A stretch of 64,000 bases of DNA from Mycolicibacterium austroafricanum (GTDB lineage Bacteria > Actinomycetota > Actinomycetes > Mycobacteriales > Mycobacteriaceae). The stretch lies in the NCBI RefSeq assembly GCF_000612725.1, contig NZ_HG964457.1:89341-153340 (forward strand). Reading direction: 5' to 3'. Below, one piece after another: positions 23,196 through 33,051 of the stretch (positions within the stretch are counted from its first letter, which is position 1; each line of letters opens with the position of its first letter). Under the pieces are notes generated by a model. The model was given only the letters and a program-made list of their open reading frames with translations. It ran no database searches and was not told where the DNA came from. Both the position numbers and the translations under genes were made by a program.

Positions 23196-25544
23196 TCAGT
23201 CCGTCCGTCCCGTGAGAAGCCGCACCACCATCCGCAACACCAGGATGGCGCCGTCCTTGTCCAGCGGGTCGTTGCCGTTGCCGCACTTGGGTGACTGCAC
23301 ACACGACGGGCACCCCGACGGGCACTCGCAGGCTTCGATCGCGGAGGCGGTGGCCTCCCACCAACGGTCCATGGTGCGGAACCCGCGTGCGGCGAACCCG
23401 GCACCGCCGGGGTAGCCGTCATAGACGAAGATCGTCGGCAGGCCGTCCACGGGCCCGACCGCGGTGGACACCCCGCCGATGTCGCCGCGGTCGCAGCTGG
23501 CCATCAGCGGCAGCAGGCCGATGGCGGCGTGCTCGGCGGCGTGCAGCGAACCGGGTAACCGCAGCGGGTCGATGCCGTTGTCCTGCAACGCTTCCGGCGT
23601 GATGGTGCACATCACCGCCATCGTCTCCAGGCTCCGTGTCGGCATGTCGAGCTCGACGAAGTCGATCACCTCGCCGTCCATCCGGCGGCGCAGATAGCCG
23701 GTCACGGTGTTGCTGACCGACACCGGGACCAGGCCCACCGTGACCGGGCCGTATCCGGCGCGCTCGCCGGCGCCGGTGACGTTGATGTCGGTCAGTTCCC
23801 TGGCGAAGGTGGTGTAGCCCGGATCCTCGGCGTGCACGAACGCGACCGCGTCCTCGAAATCGAGGGAGTCGACCACGTAACTCTCACCCTGGTGCAGATA
23901 CACCGCGCCCGGGTGCACCGACGCGGGCGCCTGGCCTGCGCCCGCGCTGCCCAGCATCCGGCCCGTTCCCGCCTCCAGGATCGCGATCTGTCCACCGGTG
24001 GATCCCCGGATGTCCACCGCGGGGTGCGGATCGAGCCCGGGCGCGGGGAAGAAGCCGCTCGGCCGCCGGCGCAGAAGACCGTCGTCGACCAGGGATTCGG
24101 CCACCGGCTCGGCGCCCCACATCCGCACCTCGGCGTCGGTCAGCGGCAACTCGGTTGCTGCGCAAAGCAACTGGGGTCCGAGAACGTACGGGTTGGCGGG
24201 GTCGATGACCACCCGCTCGATCGGCTTGTCGAGCAGCGCCGCAGGGTGGTGCACCAGGTAGGTGTCCAACGGGTCGTCCCGCGCGATCAACACGATCAGC
24301 GCACCCTGGCCGCGCCGTCCCGCGCGCCCGGCCTGTTGCCAGAACGACGCGACCGTACCCGGGAACCCGGCCAGCACAACGGCATCCAGACCCGCGATGT
24401 CCATCCCGAGTTCCAGGGCGTTGGTGGTGGCCACGCCGCGCAGTTCGCCTTCGGCCAGTGCGCGTTCCAGTGCGCGGCGGTCCTCGGCGAGATAGCCGGC
24501 CCGGTAGGAGGCCACCTGCTGGGCCAATTCCGGTGCGGTGTCGGCCAGCCGGGCCCGGGCGCCCAGCGCCGCCAGCTCGGCGCCTCGGCGGGATCGGACG
24601 AACGTCAACGTGCGTGCCCCCTCGGCGATCAGATCGGCCATCACCCGTGAGGCCTCGGCGCCGGCCGAACGTCGCACGGGGGCGCCGTTCTCGCCGACGA
24701 GGTCGGCGATCAGTGCCGGCTCCCACAGCGCCACCGTGCGTGCCCCCTGAGGGGATCCGTCCTCGGTCACCTCGGCCACCGTCTGCCCTATCAGCTCGGA
24801 GGCGGTCGCGGCGGGCTGCGCAGTGGTGGCGCTGGCGAAGATGACGGTGGGGCCCGAAAAGTCGGCGCCCGTAGCGGAATACCGTGCGCACAGCCGCAGC
24901 AGCCGCCGCAGCACCATCGCCACGTTGGACCCGAAAATGCCGCGGTAGTAATGGCATTCGTCGATGACGAGGTACTGCAGGTGGCGCAGAAAGACCGCCC
25001 AGCGGGCGTGGTTGCGCAGCATCGACAGGTGGATCATGTCGGGGTTGGAGAAGATCCACCGGGACCGCTCCCGGGCGAAACGGCGCACCTCGGTAGGGCT
25101 GTCGCCGTCGTAGGGCGTCGGCGCGACGTCGGCGAGGCCGGGCACGGCGGCGGTGAGCGCAGCCGCCGCGCGCAACTGATCGTGTCCGAGCGCCTTGGTG
25201 GGAGACAGATACAGCGCCCGCGATCGCGGGTTCTCCTTCAATGCCGTCAATATCGGTAGCTGATAGGCCAACGACTTGCCCGAGGCGGTACCGGTGCTCA
25301 GCACCACATGCCGACCGTCGCGGGCCAGCTCGGCCGCGGCCAGTTGGTGTGACCACAGCGCCTCGACACCGCGATCATGGAACGCCCGCACCACATCTGG
25401 GTCCGCCCAGTGCGGCCACGCCTGCGCCCTGGCCCGCCGCGGTGGGAGATCGGCGACATGGCGCAGCGGATACTCGCCTGCGGCGGTTCCGTCGACCGCG
25501 CAGGCGAGCAGCTCGCGGCCGAAATCCGGCCCCGGATCTGTCAC
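23196..25544 (-). CDS. DEAD/DEAH-box helicase with C-terminal DUF1998 zinc domain (MrfA-like)
   Basis: 782 residues from a GTG at 25544. Superfamily 2 motifs: Walker A STGTASGKSLAYQ, Ia SPTKALGHDQL, II IDECH (in LVIDECHYYRG), III SATTAQP, and VI in QQAGRAGRRGQG. The C-terminal DUF1998/MZB region ends with the four-cysteine cluster CECPSGCPSC plus KCGNG. Bacillus MrfA, with the same architecture, repairs mitomycin C lesions together with the exonuclease MrfB; the orthologous position is Rv3649. Forty-one bases separate it from the broken sensor gene, which may be co-transcribed. Confidence in family is high; in lesion repair moderate. Confidence 0.92.
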   Translation of the reverse strand: MTDPGPDFGRELLACAVDGTAAGEYPLRHVADLPPRRARAQAWPHWADPDVVRAFHDRGVEALWSHQLAAAELARDGRHVVLSTGTASGKSLAYQLPILTALKENPRSRALYLSPTKALGHDQLRAAAALTAAVPGLADVAPTPYDGDSPTEVRRFARERSRWIFSNPDMIHLSMLRNHARWAVFLRHLQYLVIDECHYYRGIFGSNVAMVLRRLLRLCARYSATGADFSGPTVIFASATTAQPAATASELIGQTVAEVTEDGSPQGARTVALWEPALIADLVGENGAPVRRSAGAEASRVMADLIAEGARTLTFVRSRRGAELAALGARARLADTAPELAQQVASYRAGYLAEDRRALERALAEGELRGVATTNALELGMDIAGLDAVVLAGFPGTVASFWQQAGRAGRRGQGALIVLIARDDPLDTYLVHHPAALLDKPIERVVIDPANPYVLGPQLLCAATELPLTDAEVRMWGAEPVAESLVDDGLLRRRPSGFFPAPGLDPHPAVDIRGSTGGQIAILEAGTGRMLGSAGAGQAPASVHPGAVYLHQGESYVVDSLDFEDAVAFVHAEDPGYTTFARELTDINVTGAGERAGYGPVTVGLVPVSVSNTVTGYLRRRMDGEVIDFVELDMPTRSLETMAVMCTITPEALQDNGIDPLRLPGSLHAAEHAAIGLLPLMASCDRGDIGGVSTAVGPVDGLPTIFVYDGYPGGAGFAARGFRTMDRWWEATASAIEACECPSGCPSCVQSPKCGNGNDPLDKDGAILVLRMVVRLLTGRTD

Positions 25545-25667
25545 GTCGGACCCTCCCGGTCATGTCCTATGTGAATTGTTCACTACGCAATCGCCGCGAG
25601 ACTGTCGCAGCAGCGCTGAACGTGATTGACTAACGACGGTCGCAGCTTCTGTGTTCGTGTATCAGCA

Positions 25668-25704
25668 CTCGCAGGAACGACGTTGCGATCGCGGTTCCTG
25701 CGAG
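25668..25704 (+). promoter_or_regulatory. perfect 11-bp inverted repeat in the cspA leader
   Basis: CTCGCAGGAAC (25668-25678) and its exact complement (25694-25704) flank a 15-base loop in the 279-bp interval between the helicase start and cspA. A TTGACT hexamer lies at 25626-25631 without a convincing -10. The rest of the interval has no gene. Cold-shock mRNAs often have structured leaders, so a thermosensor or transcript-stability role is conceivable; alternatively it is an operator. Confidence 0.45.
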
Positions 25705-25823
25705 GGTTGTAGGTCGGGTCGAGTTCCGAGCACTCCACGAAGGTATGGCGGTCGGAACGGGCCCGGTCTGCCGAAAGACGGCGGACCGCACCCGGTGAAA
25801 TATAGAGAAGGAAAGTACGAAAG

Positions 25824-26027
25824 ATGCCACAGGGAACTGTGAAGTGGTTCAACGCGGAGAAGGGCTTCGGCTTCATCGCCCCCGAGGACGGCTCCGCTGA
25901 CGTCTTTGTCCACTACACGGAGATTCAGGGTTCCGGCTTCCGCACCCTTGAAGAGAACCAGAAGGTCGAGTTCGAGGTCGGCCAGAGCCCCAAGGGTCCC
26001 CAGGCCACCGGCGTTCGCGCCATCTGA
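25824..26027 (+). CDS. cspA: cold-shock protein
   Basis: 67-residue single-domain OB-fold RNA chaperone. RNP1 (KGFGFI) and RNP2 (VFVHYTEI) are present. GAAGGAAAG about 10 bases before the ATG at 25824 is a good ribosome site. Corresponds to Rv3648c. It is preceded by a long leader and followed by an intrinsic-type terminator, so it is monocistronic. Confidence 0.97.
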   Translation: MPQGTVKWFNAEKGFGFIAPEDGSADVFVHYTEIQGSGFRTLEENQKVEFEVGQSPKGPQATGVRAI

Positions 26028-26049
26028 GACCACCAAAGACCTCAAGACG

Positions 26050-26090
26050 CCCCCGCGCTGTCCACCACGGACGACGCGGGGGTGTTCTCT
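26050..26090 (+). terminator. terminator after cspA
   Basis: CCCCCGCG (26050-26057) pairs with CGCGGGGG (26075-26082), followed by TGTTCTCT. A strong GC stem and T-rich tail 22 bases beyond the cspA stop. Confidence 0.8.
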
Positions 26091-26159
26091 TATAGGGCGC
26101 ACACGGCCGACCGGCCCGGTGGCCGGTCTGCCGGCTCGCGCTGGCCTAGTGTCTGGGGT

Positions 26160-26750
26160 GTGAGCCAGCTGTCCTTCTTCTCGGCGGAGTCGGTGCCCCC
26201 GACGATCGCCGACCTGACGGGGATCCTGGCTGCCGCCGGACAGGTGGTGCTCGTCGGCGGCGCCCGGGATCAGGCCGCGCGGTTGTCGGTCGTGGTCGAC
26301 CAGGTGTGGCGCGCCGAGGGGCTGGCCGAGATGATCGAGGACGCGGGTCTGGCCGCGGAGATCTCCCGCACCGACGAGGACAGCCCCCTCGTCCGTACCG
26401 CAGTGGACACCCGGCTGGTCGCCATCGCCACCGAGTGGACCAGGGGGGCGGTCAAGACGGTCCCCCCGCAGTGGCTGCCCGGGCCGCGCGAATTGCGCGC
26501 CTGGACGCTGGCGGCCGGCAGGCCGGAAGACGACCGCTACCTGCTCGGGCTCGATCCGCACGCTCCCGACACGCATTCGGCGCTCGCGTCGGCAATGATG
26601 AGAGTCGGGATCGCACCGACTCTGATCGGCACAAGAGGCTCCCGTCCGGCGCTGCGAATCAGCGGACGACGACGACTGTTGCGGCTGGTAGAGAACGTGG
26701 GGGAACCTCCGGACGATGCCGCTGCGTTGACGCAGTGGCCGCAGATCTAG
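26160..26750 (+). CDS. conserved mycobacterial protein of unknown function (Rv3647c type)
   Basis: 196 residues from a GTG at 26160. Soluble, with an N-terminal SQLSFFSAESVPPT motif, a central EDSPLVRTAVDTRL segment and a C-terminal RGSRPALRISGRRRLLRLVENVG region rich in arginine. No recognised domain. Conserved between cspA and topA in mycobacteria, which suggests a nucleic-acid-related role, but this is only context. The 135 bases to topA contain no further gene. Confidence 0.82.
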   Translation: MSQLSFFSAESVPPTIADLTGILAAAGQVVLVGGARDQAARLSVVVDQVWRAEGLAEMIEDAGLAAEISRTDEDSPLVRTAVDTRLVAIATEWTRGAVKTVPPQWLPGPRELRAWTLAAGRPEDDRYLLGLDPHAPDTHSALASAMMRVGIAPTLIGTRGSRPALRISGRRRLLRLVENVGEPPDDAAALTQWPQI

Positions 26751-26885
26751 CCTGGCAGCGGCGCCCCGACGGGGGAGGGACGGTTTGCGTCGGCAGGCCG
26801 GGGGTGCGAAATTGTCACTTGCCGAAGCGGCTCGCATGAGTAAATGCACTCCGCAGGCAATTGAAGAAGTGGGAGCTGGACAAAG

Positions 26886-29753
26886 GTGGCTGACGAGGAA
26901 CGCGGCAGCGGTAAGAACGGCGCCGAGCCGCGCAGGGGGAATGGCTCGTCGGTGCGGAGACTCGTCATCGTCGAGTCGCCGACCAAGGCGCGCAAGATCG
27001 CAGGTTACCTGGGGTCCAACTACATCGTCGAGTCCTCACGCGGGCACATTCGGGACCTGCCGCGCAACGCCGCCGACGTCCCGGCGAAGTACAAATCCGA
27101 GCCGTGGGCCCGCCTGGGCGTCAACGTCGAGCACAACTTCGAGCCGCTCTACATCATCAGCCCGGACAAGAAGAGCACCGTCGCCGACCTGAAGGACAAG
27201 CTCAAGAACGTCGACGAGCTCTATCTGGCCACCGACGGTGACCGCGAGGGCGAGGCCATCGCCTGGCACCTGCTGGAGACGCTGAAACCGCGCATCCCGG
27301 TCAAGCGGATGGTGTTCCACGAGATCACCGAGCCCGCGATCCGCGCGGCCGCCGAAGACCCGCGCGACCTGGACAACGACCTGGTCGACGCGCAGGAGAC
27401 CCGACGCATCCTCGACCGTCTCTACGGCTACGAGGTCAGCCCCGTGCTGTGGAAGAAGGTCGCGCCGAAGCTGTCGGCGGGCCGGGTCCAGTCCGTGGCC
27501 ACCCGCATCATCGTGCAGCGCGAACGCGAGCGGATGGCGTTCCGCAGCGCCGGGTACTGGGACGTCACCGCCGAGCTGGACGCCAGCGTCTCCGACGCGC
27601 AGGCCAGCCCGCCCACCTTCGTCGCAAAGCTCAACACGGTCGACGGGCGCCGCGTGGCCACCGGCCGCGACTTCGACTCCCTCGGCGCGGTCCGCAAGCC
27701 CGACGAGGTGCTCGTCCTCGACGAGGCCGCCGCCAACGCCTTGGCCACCGGTCTGCGGGGCGCGCAGCTGGCGGTCTCGTCGGTCGAGCAGAAGCCGTAC
27801 ACGCGCCGCCCGTACGCGCCGTTCATGACGTCGACGCTGCAACAGGAGGCGGGCCGCAAGCTGCGGTTCACGTCGGAGCGCACGATGAGCATCGCGCAGC
27901 GGCTCTACGAGAACGGCTACATCACCTACATGCGTACCGACTCGACCACGCTGTCGCAGTCGGCCATTGACGCCGCCCGCAATCAGGCCCGTCAGCTCTA
28001 CGGCGAGGAATACGTCCACCCGACGCCGCGCCAGTACACCCGCAAGGTCAAGAACGCGCAGGAGGCGCACGAGGCGATCCGCCCCGCCGGTGACGTGTTC
28101 CAGACCCCCGGTCAGCTGCACAGCCAGCTCGACACCGACGAGTTCCGCCTCTACGAGCTGATCTGGCAGCGCACCGTCGCCTCGCAGATGGCCGATGCCC
28201 GCGGCACCACGCTGAGCCTGCGGATCGCCGGAGCCGCCCCGGCGACGACATTGGGCGGAGGTACCGCGTCCGACGTCCAGGTGGTGTTCAACGCCAGCGG
28301 CCGCACCATCACGTTCCCTGGCTTCCTGAAGGCCTACGTCGAGAGCATCGACGACCTGGCCGGCGGCGAGGCCGACGACGCCGAGAGCAGGCTGCCCAAC
28401 CTCACCCAGGGTCAGCGGGTGGACGCCAAGGGGCTGACCGCCGACGGCCACACCACCTCGCCGCCCGCGCGCTACACCGAGGCCTCTCTGATCAAGGCGC
28501 TGGAGGATCTCGGCATCGGCCGGCCGTCGACGTACAGCTCGATCATCAAGACCATCCAGGACCGCGGTTACGTCCACAAGAAGGGCAGCGCGCTGGTTCC
28601 GTCGTGGGTGGCGTTCGCCGTCATCGGTCTGCTCGAGCAGCACTTCGGGCGTCTGGTCGACTACGACTTCACCGCCGCGATGGAGGACGAGCTCGACGAG
28701 ATCGCAGCAGGGCACGAGCGACGCACCAACTGGCTCAACAACTTCTACTTCGGTGGCGAGCACGGCGCGGACGGTTCGATCGCCCGCTCGGGCGGGCTCA
28801 AGAAGCTCGTCGGTGGCAACCTCGAAGAGATCGACGCGCGAGAAGTCAACTCCATCAAGCTCTTCGACGATGCCGAAGGCCGCGCGGTCAACGTGCGCGT
28901 CGGACGCAACGGTGCCTATCTCGAGCGCATGGTGGCCGATCCGGACAACCCCGGTGAGCTCAAACCGCAGCGGGCCAACCTCAAGGACGAGCTGACGCCT
29001 GACGAGCTGACCCTTGAGCTGGCCGAAAAGCTCTTCGCCACACCGCAAGAGGGCCGTTCGCTGGGTGTCGACCCGGCGACCGGGCACGAGATCGTCGCCA
29101 AGGACGGCCGTTACGGCCCGTATGTCACCGAGGTGCTTCCTGAACCGCCCGACGAGGGCGAAGCGGGCGCCACGGCGAAGAAGGGCAAGAAGCCGACCGG
29201 GCCGAAGCCGCGTACCGGTTCGCTGCTTCGCTCGATGGATCTGGAGACCGTCACGCTGGAGGACGCGCTTCGGCTGCTGTCGCTGCCGCGGGTGGTCGGC
29301 GTCGATCCGGCCAGCGGTGAGGAGATCACCGCGCAGAACGGCCGGTACGGCCCATATCTCAAGCGCGGCACCGACTCCCGGTCTCTTGCCACCGAGGAGC
29401 AGATGTTCGACATCACCCTCGAGGAGGCGTTGAAGATCTACGCCGAGCCGAAGCGTCGCGGTCGGCAGGGGGCGGCGACCCCGCCGCTGCGCGAGCTCGG
29501 CGTCGACCCGGTGTCGGAGAAGCCGATGGTGATCAAGGACGGCCGGTTCGGGCCCTACGTCACCGACGGTGAGACCAACGCCAGCCTGCGCAAGGGCGAC
29601 GACGTGCTGTCGATCACCGACGCGCGGGCGTCCGAGCTGCTGGCCGACCGCCGCGCCCGGGGTCCGGTCAAGAAGAAGGCCGTCAAGAAGGCGCCTGCCA
29701 AGAAGACGCCCGCGAAGAAGACCGCTGCCAAGAAGGCCGCGAAGAAGGCCTGA
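26886..29753 (+). CDS. topA: DNA topoisomerase I
   Basis: 955 residues from a GTG at 26886 with GGAG about 9 bases upstream. Type IA topoisomerase: Toprim start RLVIVESPTKARKI, acidic triad DGDREGEAIAW, active-site tyrosine in YITYMRTDSTTLS. The C-terminal half consists of repeated Topo-C modules (GxDPxxGxEIxxxxGRYGPYV, at least three copies) instead of zinc fingers. It ends in a lysine/alanine tail (KKAPAKKTPAKKTAAKKAAK), typical of actinobacterial TopA and needed for processivity. Convergent with the cyclase gene, two bases apart. Confidence 0.97.
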   Translation: MADEERGSGKNGAEPRRGNGSSVRRLVIVESPTKARKIAGYLGSNYIVESSRGHIRDLPRNAADVPAKYKSEPWARLGVNVEHNFEPLYIISPDKKSTVADLKDKLKNVDELYLATDGDREGEAIAWHLLETLKPRIPVKRMVFHEITEPAIRAAAEDPRDLDNDLVDAQETRRILDRLYGYEVSPVLWKKVAPKLSAGRVQSVATRIIVQRERERMAFRSAGYWDVTAELDASVSDAQASPPTFVAKLNTVDGRRVATGRDFDSLGAVRKPDEVLVLDEAAANALATGLRGAQLAVSSVEQKPYTRRPYAPFMTSTLQQEAGRKLRFTSERTMSIAQRLYENGYITYMRTDSTTLSQSAIDAARNQARQLYGEEYVHPTPRQYTRKVKNAQEAHEAIRPAGDVFQTPGQLHSQLDTDEFRLYELIWQRTVASQMADARGTTLSLRIAGAAPATTLGGGTASDVQVVFNASGRTITFPGFLKAYVESIDDLAGGEADDAESRLPNLTQGQRVDAKGLTADGHTTSPPARYTEASLIKALEDLGIGRPSTYSSIIKTIQDRGYVHKKGSALVPSWVAFAVIGLLEQHFGRLVDYDFTAAMEDELDEIAAGHERRTNWLNNFYFGGEHGADGSIARSGGLKKLVGGNLEEIDAREVNSIKLFDDAEGRAVNVRVGRNGAYLERMVADPDNPGELKPQRANLKDELTPDELTLELAEKLFATPQEGRSLGVDPATGHEIVAKDGRYGPYVTEVLPEPPDEGEAGATAKKGKKPTGPKPRTGSLLRSMDLETVTLEDALRLLSLPRVVGVDPASGEEITAQNGRYGPYLKRGTDSRSLATEEQMFDITLEEALKIYAEPKRRGRQGAATPPLRELGVDPVSEKPMVIKDGRFGPYVTDGETNASLRKGDDVLSITDARASELLADRRARGPVKKKAVKKAPAKKTPAKKTAAKKAAKKA

Positions 29754-29755
29754 CC

Positions 29756-31354
29756 CTAGCGCCGGTCGCTGGCGACTTCCTGACTGACGTCGTCGGGGGA
29801 GACCAGGTTGACGGGACGGGCCAGCTGGGTCGGGGCCGTGCGTCCGCGCAGCTCGACGATTTCGCCGACGTCCCAGCACAGTGCCTCGGCGTCGAGGGCG
29901 TCGGCGACTGCGATCGCCGACGCCAGCACATGGCCGGGTTCGAGCTTGGCCAGCTCGGTCAGTCGGGCGGCCTCGTTGACCGGGTCGCCGATCACCGTGT
30001 ACTCGAAGCGGGCCTGGGCGCCGATGTGGCCGGCGATCGCCCTGCCCGCGGAGACGCCGATCCCGAAGTCGGTTTCGCCGAGCACCCTGATCAGCTCGTC
30101 GTGCAGTTCCCTGGAGGCCGCCAGCGCCGCCCCGGAGGCGTCCGGATGCTCGATCGGGGCGCCGAAGATCGCCAGCGCCGCATCGCCCTGGAACTTGTTG
30201 ACGAACCCACCGTGCCGGTTGACGGTGTCGACGACTACGCGGAAGAACTCGTTGAGCAGGTTCACCACCTCGGCCGCGGGCCTGGTGGCGGCCAGATGGG
30301 TCGAGCCCACCAGGTCGACGAACAGCACCGCGACGTCGCGTTCCTGGCCGCCGAGTTCGGTGCCCCGCTCCAGCGCCCGGCGCGCGACGTCCTCGCCGAC
30401 GTAGCGGCCGAACAGGTCGCGCAGCCGCTGCCGTTCGGCCAGGTCACGCACCATGTCGTTGAAGCCGGCCTGCAGCAGGCCCAGCTCGCTGGCGTCGTAG
30501 ATCTGCATGTGGGCGTTGTAGTTGCCCCGTTGCACCTCGCCGAGCGCCCACCGGAGCTGGCGAAGCGGGTCGGCGATGGACATGGCGACCAGCACGGTGC
30601 TGGACAGCCCGATCACCAGCGCGACGATCGACAGCAGCAGGATCGTGGTGATCAGCCGGTCCGCCGGTGCGGTCAGCACCTCGAGCTTGCTGGCGATCAG
30701 CGCCAACAGGATGGCCAGGACCGGCACGCCGGTGGACAGCACCCAGCTCAGCACCTGGCGCAGGATGACGCCGGGCGCCCGGAAGTTCTCCGGAACACCG
30801 CCGCGCAGGGCGGCCACCGCCACCGGCCGCAGGACCCGCTCGGACTGCAGATAGCCGATGATCGCGGTCGCGGTGGCGCCCAGGGCCGTCGCGACCGCCA
30901 CCACCGGTGCGGACTTGCTGGCCACCGGCCAGCTGGCGACGATGAACACCACCGACCCGAGCAACCAGTTCGTCGCGCTGATCAGGGACCGGTAGAAGGG
31001 CATCTTCAGCGCCCGCATGCGGGCGACCTCGGTTTCGGCCGGGTCGCGGTCGCCGAGCAGCATTTCGCGGCGCTGCCAGCGCATCACCGGGATCAGCATG
31101 CGCAGCGTCACATACGACGCCACCGTGAACGAGATGAACAGGTAGCCCAGGAAGATGGCCAGGTTGTAGGCGGGCAGGTCCTGCAGCTGGATGCGGTCCT
31201 CGGGCGGGAGCCCGAACCGGAGGAAACCCAGTACCAGCAGCGCGCCGATGATGTCGGCCTGCAGCATCCCCAGCGTGAACACCGGCCACGGGGTGCGCGC
31301 GACCCAGCGGACGAATGCACTGATTCGTCCGACCTCGATCGGTTCCGCGGCCAT
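29756..31354 (-). CDS. membrane class III adenylate cyclase with HAMP domain (Rv3645 type)
   Basis: 532 residues, ATG at 31354. Six transmembrane helices (about 20-250), a HAMP domain (SIADPLRQLRWALGEVQRGNY) and a C-terminal cyclase domain. Catalytic elements: metal Asp in LFVDLVGSTHL, purine-selecting Lys in VNKFQGDAALAIFG, Asp and the Asn/Arg pair in GDPVNEAARLTEL, so activity as adenylate cyclase is expected. In M. tuberculosis Rv3645 is a dominant source of cAMP and is linked to fatty-acid toxicity. The cAMP receptor Crp is encoded in the same window. Confidence 0.94.
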   Translation of the reverse strand: MAAEPIEVGRISAFVRWVARTPWPVFTLGMLQADIIGALLVLGFLRFGLPPEDRIQLQDLPAYNLAIFLGYLFISFTVASYVTLRMLIPVMRWQRREMLLGDRDPAETEVARMRALKMPFYRSLISATNWLLGSVVFIVASWPVASKSAPVVAVATALGATATAIIGYLQSERVLRPVAVAALRGGVPENFRAPGVILRQVLSWVLSTGVPVLAILLALIASKLEVLTAPADRLITTILLLSIVALVIGLSSTVLVAMSIADPLRQLRWALGEVQRGNYNAHMQIYDASELGLLQAGFNDMVRDLAERQRLRDLFGRYVGEDVARRALERGTELGGQERDVAVLFVDLVGSTHLAATRPAAEVVNLLNEFFRVVVDTVNRHGGFVNKFQGDAALAIFGAPIEHPDASGAALAASRELHDELIRVLGETDFGIGVSAGRAIAGHIGAQARFEYTVIGDPVNEAARLTELAKLEPGHVLASAIAVADALDAEALCWDVGEIVELRGRTAPTQLARPVNLVSPDDVSQEVASDRR

Positions 31355-31436
31355 TCGTTTACCGTATCGGGCCGGGCGGACGCGGAAGGGGCGTCTGGGA
31401 CGGACGTGTCGGTTCGCAGCACTACTGTTATCGGCG

Positions 31437-32660
31437 ATGACCGGTGTTTTCTCGCGACTGGTGGGTCAGGACGCTGTTGAGACGGAGTTGACCGCCGCTG
31501 CCCGGGCGGCGCGCGGTGATTCCCCTCACACCAGCGGGCTGGATGTGTCGGGTGTGACCGGGACGATGACGCACGCGTGGCTCATCACGGGTCCACCCGG
31601 GTCGGGACGGTCGATCGCGGCGCTGTGCTTCGCCGCGGCGCTGCAGTGCACGTCGGACGGGACACCGGGCTGTGGCGAGTGCCGGGCCTGTGCGACGACG
31701 ATGGCGGGTACGCACGCCGATGTGCGCCGGATCATCCCCGAAGGGCTGTCCATCGGGGTCGACGCGATGCGCGCGATCGTGCAGATCGCGTCGCGGCGGC
31801 CCGGGACCGGGCGCTGGCAGATCGTGGTGATCGAGGATGCCGACCGGCTGACCGAGGGGGCGGCCAACGCGCTGCTGAAGGTGGTCGAGGAACCACCGCC
31901 GTCGACGGTGTTCCTGCTGTGTGCGCCGTCGGTGGACCCCGAAGACATCGCGATCACGTTGCGGTCGCGCTGCCGCCATGTCGCGCTGGTCACCCCGCCG
32001 GTGGACGCGATCGCCCGGGTGCTGATCGATTCCGACGGGCTGCCCGAGAAGGACGCGGAATGGGCGGCGGCGGTCAGCGGCGGCCACGTCGGACGGGCCC
32101 GCAGGCTGGCCACCGATGAGCGGGCGCGGGAGCGGCGGCAACGTGCACTGGGGCTCGCCCGCGACGCGGCGACCCCGTCGCGGGCCTATGCGGCCGCCGA
32201 GGAGCTGGTGGCCACCGCCGAGGCCGAGGCGAAGGCGTTGACCGAGGACCGCAACGAGGTCGAGGCCGAGGAGCTGCGCACCGCGTTGGGCGCCGGCGGG
32301 ACGGGCAAGGGCACCGCGGGCACGATGCGCGGTGCCGCGGGCGCGCTCAAGGAGCTTGAGAAGCGGCAGAAATCCCGGCACACCCGGGCGTCGCGCGACG
32401 CGCTGGACCGAGCACTGATCGACCTTGCGACCTATTTCCGGGATGCGCTGCTGGTGTCGTCGGGTGCCACCGATGTGGTGGCCAACCACCCCGACATGGC
32501 GGAGAAGGTGGCCGCGATGGCCGCGCACGCGTCGCCGGAGAAGCTGCTGCGCTGCATCGAAGCTGTATTGGAGTGCCGTGAGGCGCTGGCGGTCAACGTC
32601 AAGCCGAAGTTCGCGGTCGACGCCATGGTCGGCACTGTCGGGCAGGCGCTGCGCAGCTGA
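31437..32660 (+). CDS. holB: DNA polymerase III delta-prime subunit
   Basis: 407 residues from the ATG at 31437, divergent from the cyclase. AAA+ clamp-loader subunit: P-loop GPPGSGRSIAAL, with Arg in place of the catalytic Lys as expected for the non-hydrolysing delta-prime; zinc cysteines in CTSDGTPGCGECRAC; LLKVVEEPPPSTVFLL and the SRC motif TLRSRCRHVAL. A long charged linker (about 250-310, Glu/Ala rich) precedes the C-terminal collar domain. Corresponds to Rv3644c. Confidence 0.94.
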   Translation: MTGVFSRLVGQDAVETELTAAARAARGDSPHTSGLDVSGVTGTMTHAWLITGPPGSGRSIAALCFAAALQCTSDGTPGCGECRACATTMAGTHADVRRIIPEGLSIGVDAMRAIVQIASRRPGTGRWQIVVIEDADRLTEGAANALLKVVEEPPPSTVFLLCAPSVDPEDIAITLRSRCRHVALVTPPVDAIARVLIDSDGLPEKDAEWAAAVSGGHVGRARRLATDERARERRQRALGLARDAATPSRAYAAAEELVATAEAEAKALTEDRNEVEAEELRTALGAGGTGKGTAGTMRGAAGALKELEKRQKSRHTRASRDALDRALIDLATYFRDALLVSSGATDVVANHPDMAEKVAAMAAHASPEKLLRCIEAVLECREALAVNVKPKFAVDAMVGTVGQALRS

Positions 32661-32744
32661 GGTTCGGCGCGCAGGAGCACAGCGACCGGGGGTTCAACTT
32701 GGGTCCGCGGCGGCCCCTACCGTAGACTCGTGCCGCCCGACAGC

Positions 32745-32820
32745 GCCGCCTTAGCTCAGTCGGTAGAGCGATTCACTCGTAATGAATAGGTCGGGGGTTC
32801 GATTCCCCCAGGCGGCTCCA
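32745..32820 (+). tRNA. tRNA-Thr (anticodon CGT)
   Basis: 76 bases including an encoded CCA. Acceptor stem GCCGCCT/AGGCGGC, D-arm AGCTCAGTCGGTAGAGC, anticodon stem ATTCA/TGAAT with CGT at 32778-32780, T-arm GGGGGTTCGATTCCCCC. Reads the ACG codon. It borders the accessory toxin-antitoxin segment. Confidence 0.98.
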
Positions 32821-33051
32821 CAGTTTCTCAGGCCCGACATCTCAACCGCACCAGTCCGAATCCCTCGTTCGGCGTCCGGATGCCTTTCCGGCAGCAATTC
32901 CGGCAGGCTGTGATCACAGCACATCCTCGGTGCAGCGTTGGGCCATACCGTACGGCGGCCCGAGCATGTTCCATGGTCGGGCTGTGAGACCCCTGATGCA
33001 TACTTTGAGGCGGGGCGGTGACATTTGCCTGGGGGAGGTGGAGGTCCGACG

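Noticed and set aside
27036..29879. 947-codon open frame antisense to topA
   Set aside because: It is a high-GC shadow frame: no domains, low-complexity residues rich in Arg, Gly, Val and Asp, while topA on the other strand has complete motifs.
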